Notes: a model not told the origin generated them from the sequence alone. Shown: positions 1-6,402, numbered from the stretch's first letter. The stretch: DNA of 7,685 bases from Desulfobacterales bacterium (GCA_012974475.1 JAAXQD010000064.1:1-7685); one strand, 5' to 3'. Program-made: numbers and translations.

Positions 1-144
1 CATTTAGGATGCTTTACATATCTTATGGCTCTGTTTGCGAATTGGAAACACAGATACCATTAGCTGAAAAAAGACATCGCAGAAATCGAAAGAATGTTAT
101 AGGCGCTGATAAAGTTTTTAGGAAACAAACCCTTGAATCCTTGA
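1..144 (+). pseudogene. Degraded 3' end of a four-helix-bundle (S23/IVP-type) protein gene, cut by the window edge
   Basis: Codons from position 3 read FRMLYISYGSVCELETQ and then IPLAEK. This matches the conserved third-helix region of the four-helix-bundle family (23S rRNA intervening-sequence proteins), where 'RFL.IA.GS..ELETQ..LA' is typical. The expected C-terminal helix follows in another frame from position 70: KDIAEIERML, an in-frame TAG at 100-102, then ALIKFLGNKPLNP and TGA at 142-144. The gene therefore has a frameshift near 69-72 and a premature stop. About ten residues that normally join the two helices also seem to be missing. The N-terminal half lies outside the window. The family's role is poorly known; some members sit inside 23S rRNA genes and others are scattered singly. 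The family assignment comes from remembered motifs, not from a search. Confidence 0.62.
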
Positions 145-162
145 CCCCTTGAATCCTTGGCC
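131..162. repeat. Tandem microrepeat, 8-bp units CCTTGAAT/CCTTGACC (family E)
   Basis: Two 16-bp copies, 131-146 and 147-162, differ only at 144 (A) versus 160 (G). Each divides into two 8-bp units, giving CCTTGAAT, CCTTGACC, CCTTGAAT, CCTTGGCC. The first unit overlaps the last codons (P-L-N-P-stop) of the four-helix-bundle relic, so the repeat begins inside that old reading frame. Confidence 0.8.
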
Positions 163-164
163 CC

Positions 165-189
165 TCTTCTCCAACTAAATTGGAGAAGA
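165..189 (-). terminator. Perfect 10-bp stem-loop just after lgt; possible 3'-end hairpin without a U-tract
   Basis: TCTTCTCCAA (165-174) and TTGGAGAAGA (180-189) are perfect inverse complements around a 5-nt loop. On the minus strand the hairpin starts 10 nt after the lgt stop codon. The sequence after the stem on that strand is GGGGCC rather than a run of U, so it is not a standard intrinsic terminator. It could stabilise the lgt mRNA 3' end, or it could belong to the adjacent repeat region. Confidence 0.4.
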
Positions 190-199
190 ATCATATATG

Positions 200-1057
200 T
201 TACGAGAAAGCGCTCCGACGCTTATCAATTCGAGATAAATAGAGGTACAAAAAAATACCGCCTGCAATCATTGCGCCGCACAGCAGCTGGCCCATGGAAA
301 AGGACATGAATATGAAACCGATATGGGCGTCGGGCTGCCGAAAATATTCGATGAAAAACCTCACGATCCCATAACCGATGAGGTAAAAGGCGAGCATTGT
401 CCCACCGGGTTTTTGAATCTTTCGAAGACTCCACAAAACAATGAAAAGGAAAATACCTTCGAAAAAGGCTTCGTAAAGCTGCGAAGGGTGCCTGAGATTC
501 GATCCGGGGGCAAGGGGAAAATACATGCCGATGGATGCCGATGTTGTCCGGCCGTATAGTTCACCGTTTATAAAATTTCCGAGACGACCGAATGTATAAC
601 CCAGGGGGACGACCGGTGCGAACAAATCCGCCATACCCCAAAAATTCAAACCGGCTTTACGGGTATAGATCCAGGCTGAGACAAGAATACCGATAAGTCC
701 CCCGTGAAAGGACATTCCAGAAATACCGGTAAGGGTTATGCCGTTTGAAAAGCTGAAGGGGAGAAATATTTCAAGGGGGTTTCCGAGATAGTAAGACAGG
801 TTGTAAAACAGAACGTATCCGAGGCGTGCTCCCACAATAAGACCGATGATCATGTACATCATCAGGTTTTGTATCTCTTCTCCGGACACGCTGAATTCTT
901 TTTCGCGTTTTATGCGATAGAGCACCAGCATGTAGCTGATCAGAAAAGCGACGATATACATCAGTCCGTAGTACTGGAGTTTGAACCCTCCGATTTCAAA
1001 GATAACCGGGTTTATTTTTTCGGGAACATGCTGCCACCAGATTAAGAAGTTGTTCAT
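200..1057 (-). CDS. lgt: Prolipoprotein diacylglyceryl transferase Lgt
   Basis: Inner-membrane enzyme that moves the diacylglyceryl group of phosphatidylglycerol onto the lipobox cysteine of prolipoproteins, the first step of lipoprotein maturation. The 285-residue length is normal for the family. Visible hallmarks are YYGLMY (29-34), GMSFHGGL with the key His118, the Lgt signature GRLGNFINGELYGR (157-170) with Arg158, HPSQLYEA (190-197), and the C-terminal FRQPD with Arg240. These His and Arg positions correspond to the important E. coli residues His103, Arg143 and Arg239. Several hydrophobic stretches fit its multi-pass membrane topology. The ATG start is the only sensible one: the upstream frame meets TAG within ten codons without another ATG. 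The ribosome site is weak, since no GGAG-like sequence lies in front. It probably has its own transcript, 279 nt beyond htrA on the same strand. Confidence 0.97.
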   Translation of the reverse strand: MNNFLIWWQHVPEKINPVIFEIGGFKLQYYGLMYIVAFLISYMLVLYRIKREKEFSVSGEEIQNLMMYMIIGLIVGARLGYVLFYNLSYYLGNPLEIFLPFSFSNGITLTGISGMSFHGGLIGILVSAWIYTRKAGLNFWGMADLFAPVVPLGYTFGRLGNFINGELYGRTTSASIGMYFPLAPGSNLRHPSQLYEAFFEGIFLFIVLWSLRKIQKPGGTMLAFYLIGYGIVRFFIEYFRQPDAHIGFIFMSFSMGQLLCGAMIAGGIFLYLYLSRIDKRRSAFS

Positions 1058-1119
1058 GAGTTTAGGAGCATTAGCATCATTTATCTAAGTTAACACCTGA
1101 CCTGCTATAGGTCGAGAAA

Positions 1120-1156
1120 GTGCCTAAAATGCCTAAAGTGATCTAAAATGCCTAAA
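1120..1156 (+). repeat. Tandem microrepeat, 9/10-bp units GTGCCTAAA / GTGATCTAAA (family A, copy 1)
   Basis: Four consecutive units, GTGCCTAAA, ATGCCTAAA, GTGATCTAAA and ATGCCTAAA, are followed by ATTGA. A 27-nt stretch (1130-1156) is identical to the reverse complement of 6304-6330, and the ATTGA flank is shared too. The repeat lies 63 nt upstream of the lgt start. A small perfect stem, GACCT/AGGTC (1099-1113), sits between it and lgt. Nothing else stands out in the rest of the 1058-1336 spacer apart from the family B repeat. Confidence 0.85.
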
Positions 1157-1246
1157 ATTGACAAACCCGTAAAAAGTCTTTTGTGAGCGACATTTGAGCA
1201 TTTGGGGATTCAGCGTTTCAAGCGATGAGGCATTTTGAAAGCCAAA

Positions 1247-1329
1247 TGGAATATTGGAATAATGGAATGGTGGGGAATAAAAAGGTCAAGTTTACCCATT
1301 ATTCCAAATTTCCACCATTCCATTGTTCC
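1247..1329. repeat. Inverted microrepeat, 8-bp units TGGAATAA / TGGAATGG (family B, copy 1)
   Basis: The left arm has units TGGAATAT, TGGAATAA and TGGAATGG (1247-1270). The right arm, read on the minus strand from 1322 downwards, has TGGAATGG, TGGAAATT, TGGAATAA and TGGGTAAA. The arms pair as an 18-bp stem, 1256-1273 with 1312-1329, with a single mismatch at 1260/1325 (a G-U wobble in plus-strand RNA) and a 38-nt loop. On the minus strand the structure begins 7 nt after the htrA stop codon and would be in its 3' untranslated region. No U-tract follows it. Confidence 0.85.
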
Positions 1330-1336
1330 GTGGATG

Positions 1337-2800
1337 CTATTTTGTTATCTTTATTACCAGAAAACCTCGATTCATTCGTCGTACAAACAAGTTGACGGTT
1401 CCGCCCGCCTCGACCTCGCTGATCGCTTTATCAAGATCTTTCACCGAAGTGATGGCCTGGTGATTGACCTCTTTGATAATGTCCTGGACCTTTAATCCGG
1501 ATTCCGCGGCCTTGCTGTCCGAATCGATACCCACCACGATGACACCTTTGGTGTCCTTTAGATTGAAGCGACGCGCAGTTTCAGGTGTAATATCCGCAAC
1601 ACGAATTCCGAGTTCCTCCTGTTTTTCTTTGTGGGTACTTTTTTGGGAGATTTTGGCATCTTCTCTTTTGGCAACTTTTATTTTAAACGTCCGGGTTTTT
1701 CCATCTCGCAGTACTTTTATTTTAATTGTATCACCGACATTGGTATCTGCAATCAGGCCGGTGAGCTCCCGGGCGCTGTCGACGCTCTCTCCGTTTACGG
1801 ACAATATGATGTCTTTGGGGGTGATTCCTGCCGAATCGGCAGGATCACCCGGAAATACTTCTGTTACCAAAACGCCTTTTTTTTCTTTTATGCCATAGTA
1901 ATCTGCAACTTCCTCACTGATGTCCTGAATGCCGACCCCAAGCCACCCCCGGGTAACCTCCCCGGTGCTTTTAAGCTGAGTGATAATATTTTTGGCAAGG
2001 TTTACCGGAATGGCAAATCCGATTCCCTGTCCACCGGCGACAATGGCCGTGTTTATTCCGACTACTTTCCCATCCATATCGATCAATGGACCGCCGCTGT
2101 TTCCAGGATTGATGGAAGCATCGGTCTGTATAAAATCATCATAAGGCCCTGATCCGATGACACGCCCCTTGGCGCTGACGATCCCTGCCGTAACGGTTTG
2201 CTCCAGGCCAAAGGGATTTCCGATGGCCACCACCCACTGGCCGACTTTAAGGGTATCGGAATCTCCGAAATTCAAAACCGGAAGGTCATTTTTCGCCTCG
2301 ATTTTGATCAGTGCCAGATCTGTGTTTTTATCACGGCCTACAATTGTGGCGTCGAACTCTTTTTCGTCATTTAAAATGACCACAATCTTGTCTGCGTTAT
2401 CTATAACGTGATTGTTGGTTACGATATAGCCGTCTTTATCGATAATGAACCCGGAACCAAGGCTCCGCTGTTTAAAGTCCCGTTTCTGGTCTTCATCGAA
2501 AAATCGGTCAAAAAAGTCCCGCATGGGGTCGTCCTCTCCAAAAGGGCCTTTTTTAAAGTGACGAAATACACGGCCGCCGCCCTTGATGGTCTTGACGGTC
2601 CGGATATTGACCACCGCCGGGCCGGCCTCTTCAGCCAGGTTAGAGAAACTTTCAGGCGGCAGAAAGGTGGTGCTGTATTTTGCCGCAATACCTGAAGCCG
2701 GGTAAAAACCTGAAAACGCCAGGATCATAGCGGCCAGGAGCGTCACGAAGATGAAGGTTTTTCTCTCTGGAACGAATGCTTTGATTGCAATAAATTTCAT
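1337..2800 (-). CDS. htrA: HtrA/DegP-DegQ (Do) family periplasmic serine endoprotease
   Basis: Envelope protease/chaperone that degrades or holds misfolded periplasmic proteins. The 487-residue product begins with a basic N-terminus and a hydrophobic segment (about 15-35), ending GIAA near 37-40, which fits a Sec signal peptide. The trypsin-like domain carries the full triad: His131 in TNNHVI, Asp161 in NTDLALIKI and Ser235 in NPGNSGGPL. Residues about 74-112 form a charged LA-type loop before the core motif SLGSGFII. Two PDZ domains follow, about 285-378 and 396-487, joined by a Lys/Glu-rich linker; two-PDZ architecture fits DegP/DegQ rather than DegS. The start is supported by AAGGAG at 2808-2813, 7 nt before ATG. 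Spacers of 279 nt to lgt and 454 nt to hisD suggest its own transcript. Substrates and stress regulation cannot be read here. DegP versus DegQ is not resolved. Confidence 0.96.
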   Translation of the reverse strand: MKFIAIKAFVPERKTFIFVTLLAAMILAFSGFYPASGIAAKYSTTFLPPESFSNLAEEAGPAVVNIRTVKTIKGGGRVFRHFKKGPFGEDDPMRDFFDRFFDEDQKRDFKQRSLGSGFIIDKDGYIVTNNHVIDNADKIVVILNDEKEFDATIVGRDKNTDLALIKIEAKNDLPVLNFGDSDTLKVGQWVVAIGNPFGLEQTVTAGIVSAKGRVIGSGPYDDFIQTDASINPGNSGGPLIDMDGKVVGINTAIVAGGQGIGFAIPVNLAKNIITQLKSTGEVTRGWLGVGIQDISEEVADYYGIKEKKGVLVTEVFPGDPADSAGITPKDIILSVNGESVDSARELTGLIADTNVGDTIKIKVLRDGKTRTFKIKVAKREDAKISQKSTHKEKQEELGIRVADITPETARRFNLKDTKGVIVVGIDSDSKAAESGLKVQDIIKEVNHQAITSVKDLDKAISEVEAGGTVNLFVRRMNRGFLVIKITK

Positions 2801-2869
2801 TAATAGACTCCTTTAATATTTATTGATCTTCTAATCCGGTAAATCCGAAAGAAATAATGTAATAGTTCA

Positions 2870-2941
2870 GCCACAAAGACACTAAGTCACAAAGAATTTA
2901 TTGAATAATTAATTTTCTTTGTGTCTTCGTGACTTAGTGGC
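2870..2941. repeat. Inverted microrepeat, 8-bp units CACAAAGA / CACTAAGT (family C)
   Basis: Two 27-nt arms, 2870-2896 and 2915-2941, are inverted copies around an 18-nt AT-rich loop. They match at 23 of 27 positions. The four mismatches fall at arm positions 6, 10, 14 and 18. The left arm reads GC-CACAAAGA-CACTAAGT-CACAAAGA-A and the right arm, reversed, GC-CACTAAGT-CACGAAGA-CACAAAGA-A. The arms thus differ by which units they contain, not by random substitution. The structure lies 70 nt upstream of the htrA start. Confidence 0.85.
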
Positions 2942-3254
2942 AGTGAGAAAAAGTTTTGCCATAAAAAAACCAAAGAGCAAGATAATAAATGGTCATCCTG
3001 AATGCCTAAAAGGATGCTGATAAGTTAATTATAGATTCGAGAAAAGCAATCTTTATGCCACAATAAAATTGTTGAAATCCTGTCGGTTCACAATTCGTTG
3101 AATCCGTTGATTGAACGCTTATTTTCCCTATATTGATTGTTCAGATTATTATTTGCGCCGGTCGATCCAGTATGGGTAAAAAGTATTCAGTTTTATGGTT
3201 ATGAAGCGAACATGTGTATAAAAACTATCCATCTGGTGAGATTTTCAGAACAGA
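2942..3254. other. AT-rich spacer between the family C repeat and the hisD 3' end
   Basis: I see no convincing gene here on either strand; a 65-codon plus-strand frame over 3137-3334 overlaps hisD and has no supporting features. A small stem CATCCT/AGGATG (2994-2999 with 3011-3016) encloses a single ATGCCTAAA, which is one lone family A unit. No clear terminator follows the hisD stop codon. Confidence 0.5.
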
Positions 3255-4565
3255 CTATTTTCGAGACCGTTTTAGCCGGATTTTTACTGAATTTGCATGT
3301 GCCCCAAGACCTTCGATTTCTGCAAGGCAAATAACATCCCTGGCTTCACGCTCAAAGGCTGCCCTGGAATAACGGATAAGGCTGGTTTTTTTTACAAAAG
3401 TGTCCACTGAAAGGGCGGAAGAGAACCTTGCCGTGCCGGCAGTGGGGAGTACGTGATTGGGGCCTGCCATATAATCGCCCATAGGTTCTGGTGTATAGTT
3501 CCCCAAAAACACGGCTCCGGCATTACGGATCTGTCCCGCGCGGGTCAGGGGATCTCTGATCTGAAGTTCGAGGTGCTCGGGGGCAATTTGGTTTGAGAGT
3601 TCAATTGCAGCATCGACATCAGACACCACCATTATGACGCCGAATCTGGAGAGGGACTGCTCGGCAATCTCTTTGCGCGAAAGATTTTTTAGCTGCTCAT
3701 TCACGGCAAGGGCAACCGATTTTGCGGTGTCCATGGAATCCGTGACCAGGATTGCAGAGGCCAATGGGTCGTGCTCCGCCTGTGAAAGGAGATCCGCTGC
3801 AGTAAATTCCGGAATTGCCGTATCGTCGGCAATAATCAGAATTTCACTCGGTCCTGCGATCATATCGATGCCTACGGTCCCGGACACGATCTTTTTGGCA
3901 AGGGTGACATAGATATTTCCCGGACCGACGATAACGTCGACTTTCGGGATGGTCTCGGTACCATACGCCAGGGCAGCAATGGCCCAGGCGCTGCCCACCT
4001 TGTACACCGCATCCACACCGACCTTTTTGGCCGCAACCAGAAGATGGGGGTTTACAGCGCCGTTTTGGGTCGGCGGTGTGACCATGGTGATATGCTTTAC
4101 CCCGGCTATTTTTGCAGGGATAACGCCCATCAGGACCGAAGAGACCAGGGGCGTTTCACCCCCTCTTCCTCCCGGGACGTAAATTCCTGCTGCATCCACG
4201 GGGTTTACCATCTGACCCAGAAAGGCCCCGGGTCTTTTGATGTTAATCCATGATTTATCGAGTTGCTGTTGATGAAAGGACTCAATTTGAGTAATGGCTC
4301 GATTCAAAGCACGTACAAAAGAGCGGTCTACGTGTTTTGGCGCATCGTCGAATTCCTGTCGTGATACCTTCATCAATGCAATGGTCAACCCAGAAGCGTC
4401 AAACCGGTTGGTATATTTAATGAGCGCCCTGTCGCCATTCTTTCGGACATCTTCAAGGATACGGGTGACCGAAGAAACGTCTTTCTTTTTGAAAGCAACG
4501 CCGCGGTTTACAATGGATGCAATCTTTTTTTCTGCTGATTTTGAAGGATAACGATATATTTTCAT
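3255..4565 (-). CDS. hisD: Histidinol dehydrogenase HisD
   Basis: Zinc- and NAD-dependent cytoplasmic enzyme that oxidises L-histidinol twice to L-histidine, the last steps of histidine synthesis. The 436-residue length is typical. The zinc ligands are recognisable as Gln262 and His265 in LLSQAEHDP, Asp364 in GDYMAGPNHVLPT and His423 in GLGAHANSV. The catalytic pair is Glu330-His331 in IAPEHLELQ. Other family motifs are AAGIYVPGG (125-133), VGPGNIYV (213-220) and IDMIAGPSEILIIAD (233-247). The start has GGAAAG (4574-4579) 8 nt upstream. No other his gene is adjacent; hisD usually sits near hisG or hisC in bacterial his clusters, so here it is on its own. It diverges from serC across a 195-nt spacer that contains a plausible promoter. 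Confidence 0.97.
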   Translation of the reverse strand: MKIYRYPSKSAEKKIASIVNRGVAFKKKDVSSVTRILEDVRKNGDRALIKYTNRFDASGLTIALMKVSRQEFDDAPKHVDRSFVRALNRAITQIESFHQQQLDKSWINIKRPGAFLGQMVNPVDAAGIYVPGGRGGETPLVSSVLMGVIPAKIAGVKHITMVTPPTQNGAVNPHLLVAAKKVGVDAVYKVGSAWAIAALAYGTETIPKVDVIVGPGNIYVTLAKKIVSGTVGIDMIAGPSEILIIADDTAIPEFTAADLLSQAEHDPLASAILVTDSMDTAKSVALAVNEQLKNLSRKEIAEQSLSRFGVIMVVSDVDAAIELSNQIAPEHLELQIRDPLTRAGQIRNAGAVFLGNYTPEPMGDYMAGPNHVLPTAGTARFSSALSVDTFVKKTSLIRYSRAAFEREARDVICLAEIEGLGAHANSVKIRLKRSRK

Positions 4566-4618
4566 GACAATTTCTTTCCAATGATAAGTTTATACCCTGG
4601 GGATATTAATACAAAAAC

Positions 4619-4648
4619 ATAATTAAGCCAAGAAAGGTTCTTTGTCAA
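4619..4648 (-). promoter_or_regulatory. Candidate sigma-70-type promoter for hisD
   Basis: On the minus strand a perfect TTGACA (4643-4648) is followed after 18 nt by AATTAT (4619-4624), a 4/6 match to TATAAT. This would give a leader of roughly 45-50 nt before the hisD ATG. A second TTGACA on the plus strand at 4677-4682 could be the -35 of serC, but no good -10 lies at normal spacing. The small symmetric CACCGGGTG (4649-4657) lies between the two. Confidence 0.4.
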
Positions 4649-4749
4649 CACCGGGTGCCAAGTCTAAAAAATCTGATTGACATATTTACTTCTATCTGAA
4701 CAAATAAAGTCTTTTAAAAAAGAGAAGGCGATACAACTTATTCAAAGAT

Positions 4750-4756
4750 GGAGGAG
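4750..4756 (+). promoter_or_regulatory. Ribosome binding site that fixes the serC start
   Basis: GGAGGAG lies 4 nt before ATG 4761, with its GGAGG core 6 nt before. The reading frame stays open upstream to TTG at 4677, but that codon has no comparable site and falls on a TTGACA promoter-like element. The longer form would add 28 residues foreign to SerC. Confidence 0.8.
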
Positions 4757-4760
4757 ACCC

Positions 4761-5849
4761 ATGAAGGAAAATAGAATCTATAACTTTAACGCCGGCCCCG
4801 CCGCGCTTCCCCTTGAAGTCCTTGAAGAAATCAAGGATTCGTTTTTGAATTTCGGTGGTTCCGGTATGTCGATAACCGAGGTAAGCCACCGATCAAAATG
4901 GTTCGACGATGTTATTAACGATGCCATCGCCAGAACCCGGCGGCTGTTGAAACTAAATGAAAGGTTCAACGTACTTTTTATTCAGGGCGGGGCCAGTATG
5001 CAGTTTTGCATGATACCCATGAACCTGCTTCAGGACGATGATTCGGCAGATTACGTCAACACCGGCACCTGGTCCACAAAAGCCATAAAAGAAGCTGAAA
5101 TCCTGGATAAGCGCGTAAACGTCGTCGCTTCTTCGGAAGATGAGAATTTTTCATATATTCCGAAAAACATATCGTTCAACAGCAATGCCGTTTATGCTCA
5201 CATTACATCCAACAACACAATTAAAGGGACCCAGTGGGCATCCTATCCCGATACCGGCGGTGTGCCCCTCATCGCCGACATGTCATCTGATATTATGTCC
5301 AGACCCCTTGATGTGGATAAATTCGGTCTGATTTATGCCGGAGCTCAAAAAAATATCGGCCCAGCCGGTGTGTGCATGGTGATCATCCGGGACGATATGC
5401 TCGACCGGGTGCCGGAAACAGTGCCGGCCATGCTGAAATATACGACCTATGCTTCCAAAAACTCGATGTTTAACACCCCGCCGTGCTTTGCAATCTATAC
5501 CATTCAACTGGTTCTGAAATGGTTGGAGGAAACCATCGGCGGTCTCGAAAAGATGGCGGAAGTCAATGAGAAAAAAGCCCGGATTCTGTATGAAGCAATA
5601 ACATCGGGCGAATTTTATAGAGCAACGGCAATACCTGACAGCCGATCCCTCATGAATGTAACTTTTCGCCTCCCTGATGAAGAACTCGAAAAACGGTTTA
5701 TTGAGCAGGCGTTGGAAAACGGGCTGGCCGGCCTTAAAGGTCATCGATCGGTCGGGGGATGCCGCGCGTCCATTTACAATGCAACGCCCTTGGCGGCAAT
5801 AGAGGCCCTTGTCGATTTTATGAAGACATTTGAAAAGAAAAATGGATAA
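4761..5849 (+). CDS. serC: Phosphoserine aminotransferase SerC
   Basis: PLP-dependent class V aminotransferase that converts 3-phosphohydroxypyruvate and glutamate to O-phosphoserine in serine synthesis; family members can also serve pyridoxal phosphate synthesis. The chosen start gives 362 residues, the usual length, and places the conserved YNFNAGPAALP opening at residues 7-17. Other marks are EVSHRSKWF (40-48) with the phosphate-binding Arg, IQGGAS (74-79), NTGTWS (100-105), the PLP Schiff-base Lys197 in YAGAQKNIGPAG, and GHRSVGGCRASIYNA near the C-terminus. The gene stands alone: serA, a frequent partner, is not in the window. Downstream is a family B microrepeat 11 nt after the stop codon, with no clear intrinsic terminator. 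It is divergent from hisD. Confidence 0.97.
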   Translation: MKENRIYNFNAGPAALPLEVLEEIKDSFLNFGGSGMSITEVSHRSKWFDDVINDAIARTRRLLKLNERFNVLFIQGGASMQFCMIPMNLLQDDDSADYVNTGTWSTKAIKEAEILDKRVNVVASSEDENFSYIPKNISFNSNAVYAHITSNNTIKGTQWASYPDTGGVPLIADMSSDIMSRPLDVDKFGLIYAGAQKNIGPAGVCMVIIRDDMLDRVPETVPAMLKYTTYASKNSMFNTPPCFAIYTIQLVLKWLEETIGGLEKMAEVNEKKARILYEAITSGEFYRATAIPDSRSLMNVTFRLPDEELEKRFIEQALENGLAGLKGHRSVGGCRASIYNATPLAAIEALVDFMKTFEKKNG

Positions 5850-5860
5850 CTTGACTTTAA

Positions 5861-5896
5861 TGGGATAATGGAGTGATGGAATACTGGAATAATGGG
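5861..5896 (+). repeat. Tandem microrepeat, 8-bp units TGGAATAA (family B, copy 2)
   Basis: The units TGGGATAA, TGGAGTGA, TGGAATAC, TGGAATAA and a partial TGGG run in exact 8-bp register, starting 11 nt after the serC stop codon. The units match those of the copy at 1247-1329. A lone inverted unit, TTATTCCA, occurs at 6171-6178. Apart from the repeats, nothing recognisable is seen in 5897-5989. Confidence 0.8.
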
Positions 5897-5989
5897 CTTA
5901 ATTGATAAGGAAAATGTAAACCGATAGCTCTATCTCCGCCTCAAACCTGCAAGATGAAGTTGCAAATAAAGTGTTGCTGGAGTCGAAGA

Positions 5990-6076
5990 GATGTTGGATA
6001 CTGGATACTCGATGCTGGAAAGAAAAAAAATCCTTTGTTTATTCAGTATCCAGAGACCGGCATCCAGTATCACATC
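5990..6076. repeat. Inverted microrepeat, 7-bp units TGGATAC / TGGATGC (family D)
   Basis: The left arm has units TGGATAC, TGGATAC, TCGATGC and TGGAAAG (5995-6022). The right arm, read on the minus strand from 6073 to 6039, has GTGATAC, TGGATGC, CGGTCTC, TGGATAC and TGAATAA, again in exact 7-bp register. The arms can pair through GATGT (5990-5994 with 6072-6076) and GATACTGGAT (5997-6006 with 6062-6071), separated by a 2-nt bulge. The loop is A/T-rich. It lies between serC and the thiolase gene. Confidence 0.8.
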
Positions 6077-6090
6077 TTATAATTGAAATC

Positions 6091-6331
6091 GTACCTAAAG
6101 TTCGAAATGAGCTAAAGTGAGCTAAAGCCCGCCCTGGTGCGACTCGGCATATATTTTGATGGCCCATGCATTATTCCAAACCTGACTTTTTAAGTATAGA
6201 GTGTTGGTGATCGGTCTGGGCCAGGGTTAATGGATGTGCCTTTGGCACTGGCAAATTAACCAAAAACTAATTTGCGCTGAAAGCGCTTCTCAATTTTAGG
6301 CACTTTAGGCATTTTAGATCACTTTAGGCAC
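6091..6331. repeat. 241-bp non-coding element bounded by inverted CCTAAA-type repeats (family A, copy 2)
   Basis: The left end (6091-6126) carries GTACCTAAA, a degenerate GTTCGAA, ATGAGCTAAA and GTGAGCTAAA. The right end (6295-6331), read on the minus strand, carries GTGCCTAAA, GTGATCTAAA, ATGCCTAAA and GTGCCTAAA followed by ATTGA. The two ends thus share unit order in opposite orientation, while the interior has no reading frame worth calling. Complementary CCCTGG (6132-6137) and CCAGGG (6221-6226) could close a further inner stem. No target-site duplication is evident by eye. Confidence 0.55.
6236..6286. other. Run of three adjacent perfect small hairpins
   Basis: GTGCC-TTT-GGCAC (6236-6248), GCAAATTA with TAATTTGC around a 9-nt loop (6251-6275), and GCGCT-GAA-AGCGC (6274-6286) follow one another. 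The last two overlap by 2 nt and so are alternatives at that edge. The group sits inside the 6091-6331 element, downstream of the thiolase gene on its strand. No known RNA family is recognised. Confidence 0.5.
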
Positions 6332-6402
6332 TTAATTTTCTGTAAAATCAACTCCTTTTAAGGTTTAACTCTGGTTTTTTAGATCCAGATCTCACCTCAC
6401 AG

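Noticed and set aside
1191..1206. Two similar 8-mers CATTTGAG and CATTTGGG
   Set aside because: Only two imperfect units with no second arm; too little to call another repeat family.
2815..2843. TTTACC-17-AATATT promoter-like pair before htrA
   Set aside because: It would start transcription on top of the Shine-Dalgarno sequence, leaving an unusable leader.
2842..2868. SigmaE-like GAACT...TCGGA upstream of htrA
   Set aside because: The spacing is about 14 nt instead of about 16 and the second box is a poor match. The classical sigmaE system is not established for this lineage.
3137..3334. 65-codon plus-strand open frame between the spacer and the hisD 3' end
   Set aside because: It overlaps hisD on the opposite strand and has no ribosome site or recognisable motif.
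4677..4760. N-terminal extension of SerC starting at TTG 4677
   Set aside because: It has no good ribosome site and adds 28 residues not expected in SerC. The TTG is part of a TTGACA, while ATG 4761 has GGAGGAG in front.
1120..6331. CRISPR array interpretation of the CCTAAA and TGGAATAA tracts
   Set aside because: The units are 7-10 bp, contiguous and degenerate, with no unique spacers of regular length and no cas genes.
6361..6402. Stem TCTGG/CCAGA after the thiolase stop codon as a terminator
   Set aside because: Only 5 bp with a 10-nt loop and no U-tract following on the minus strand.
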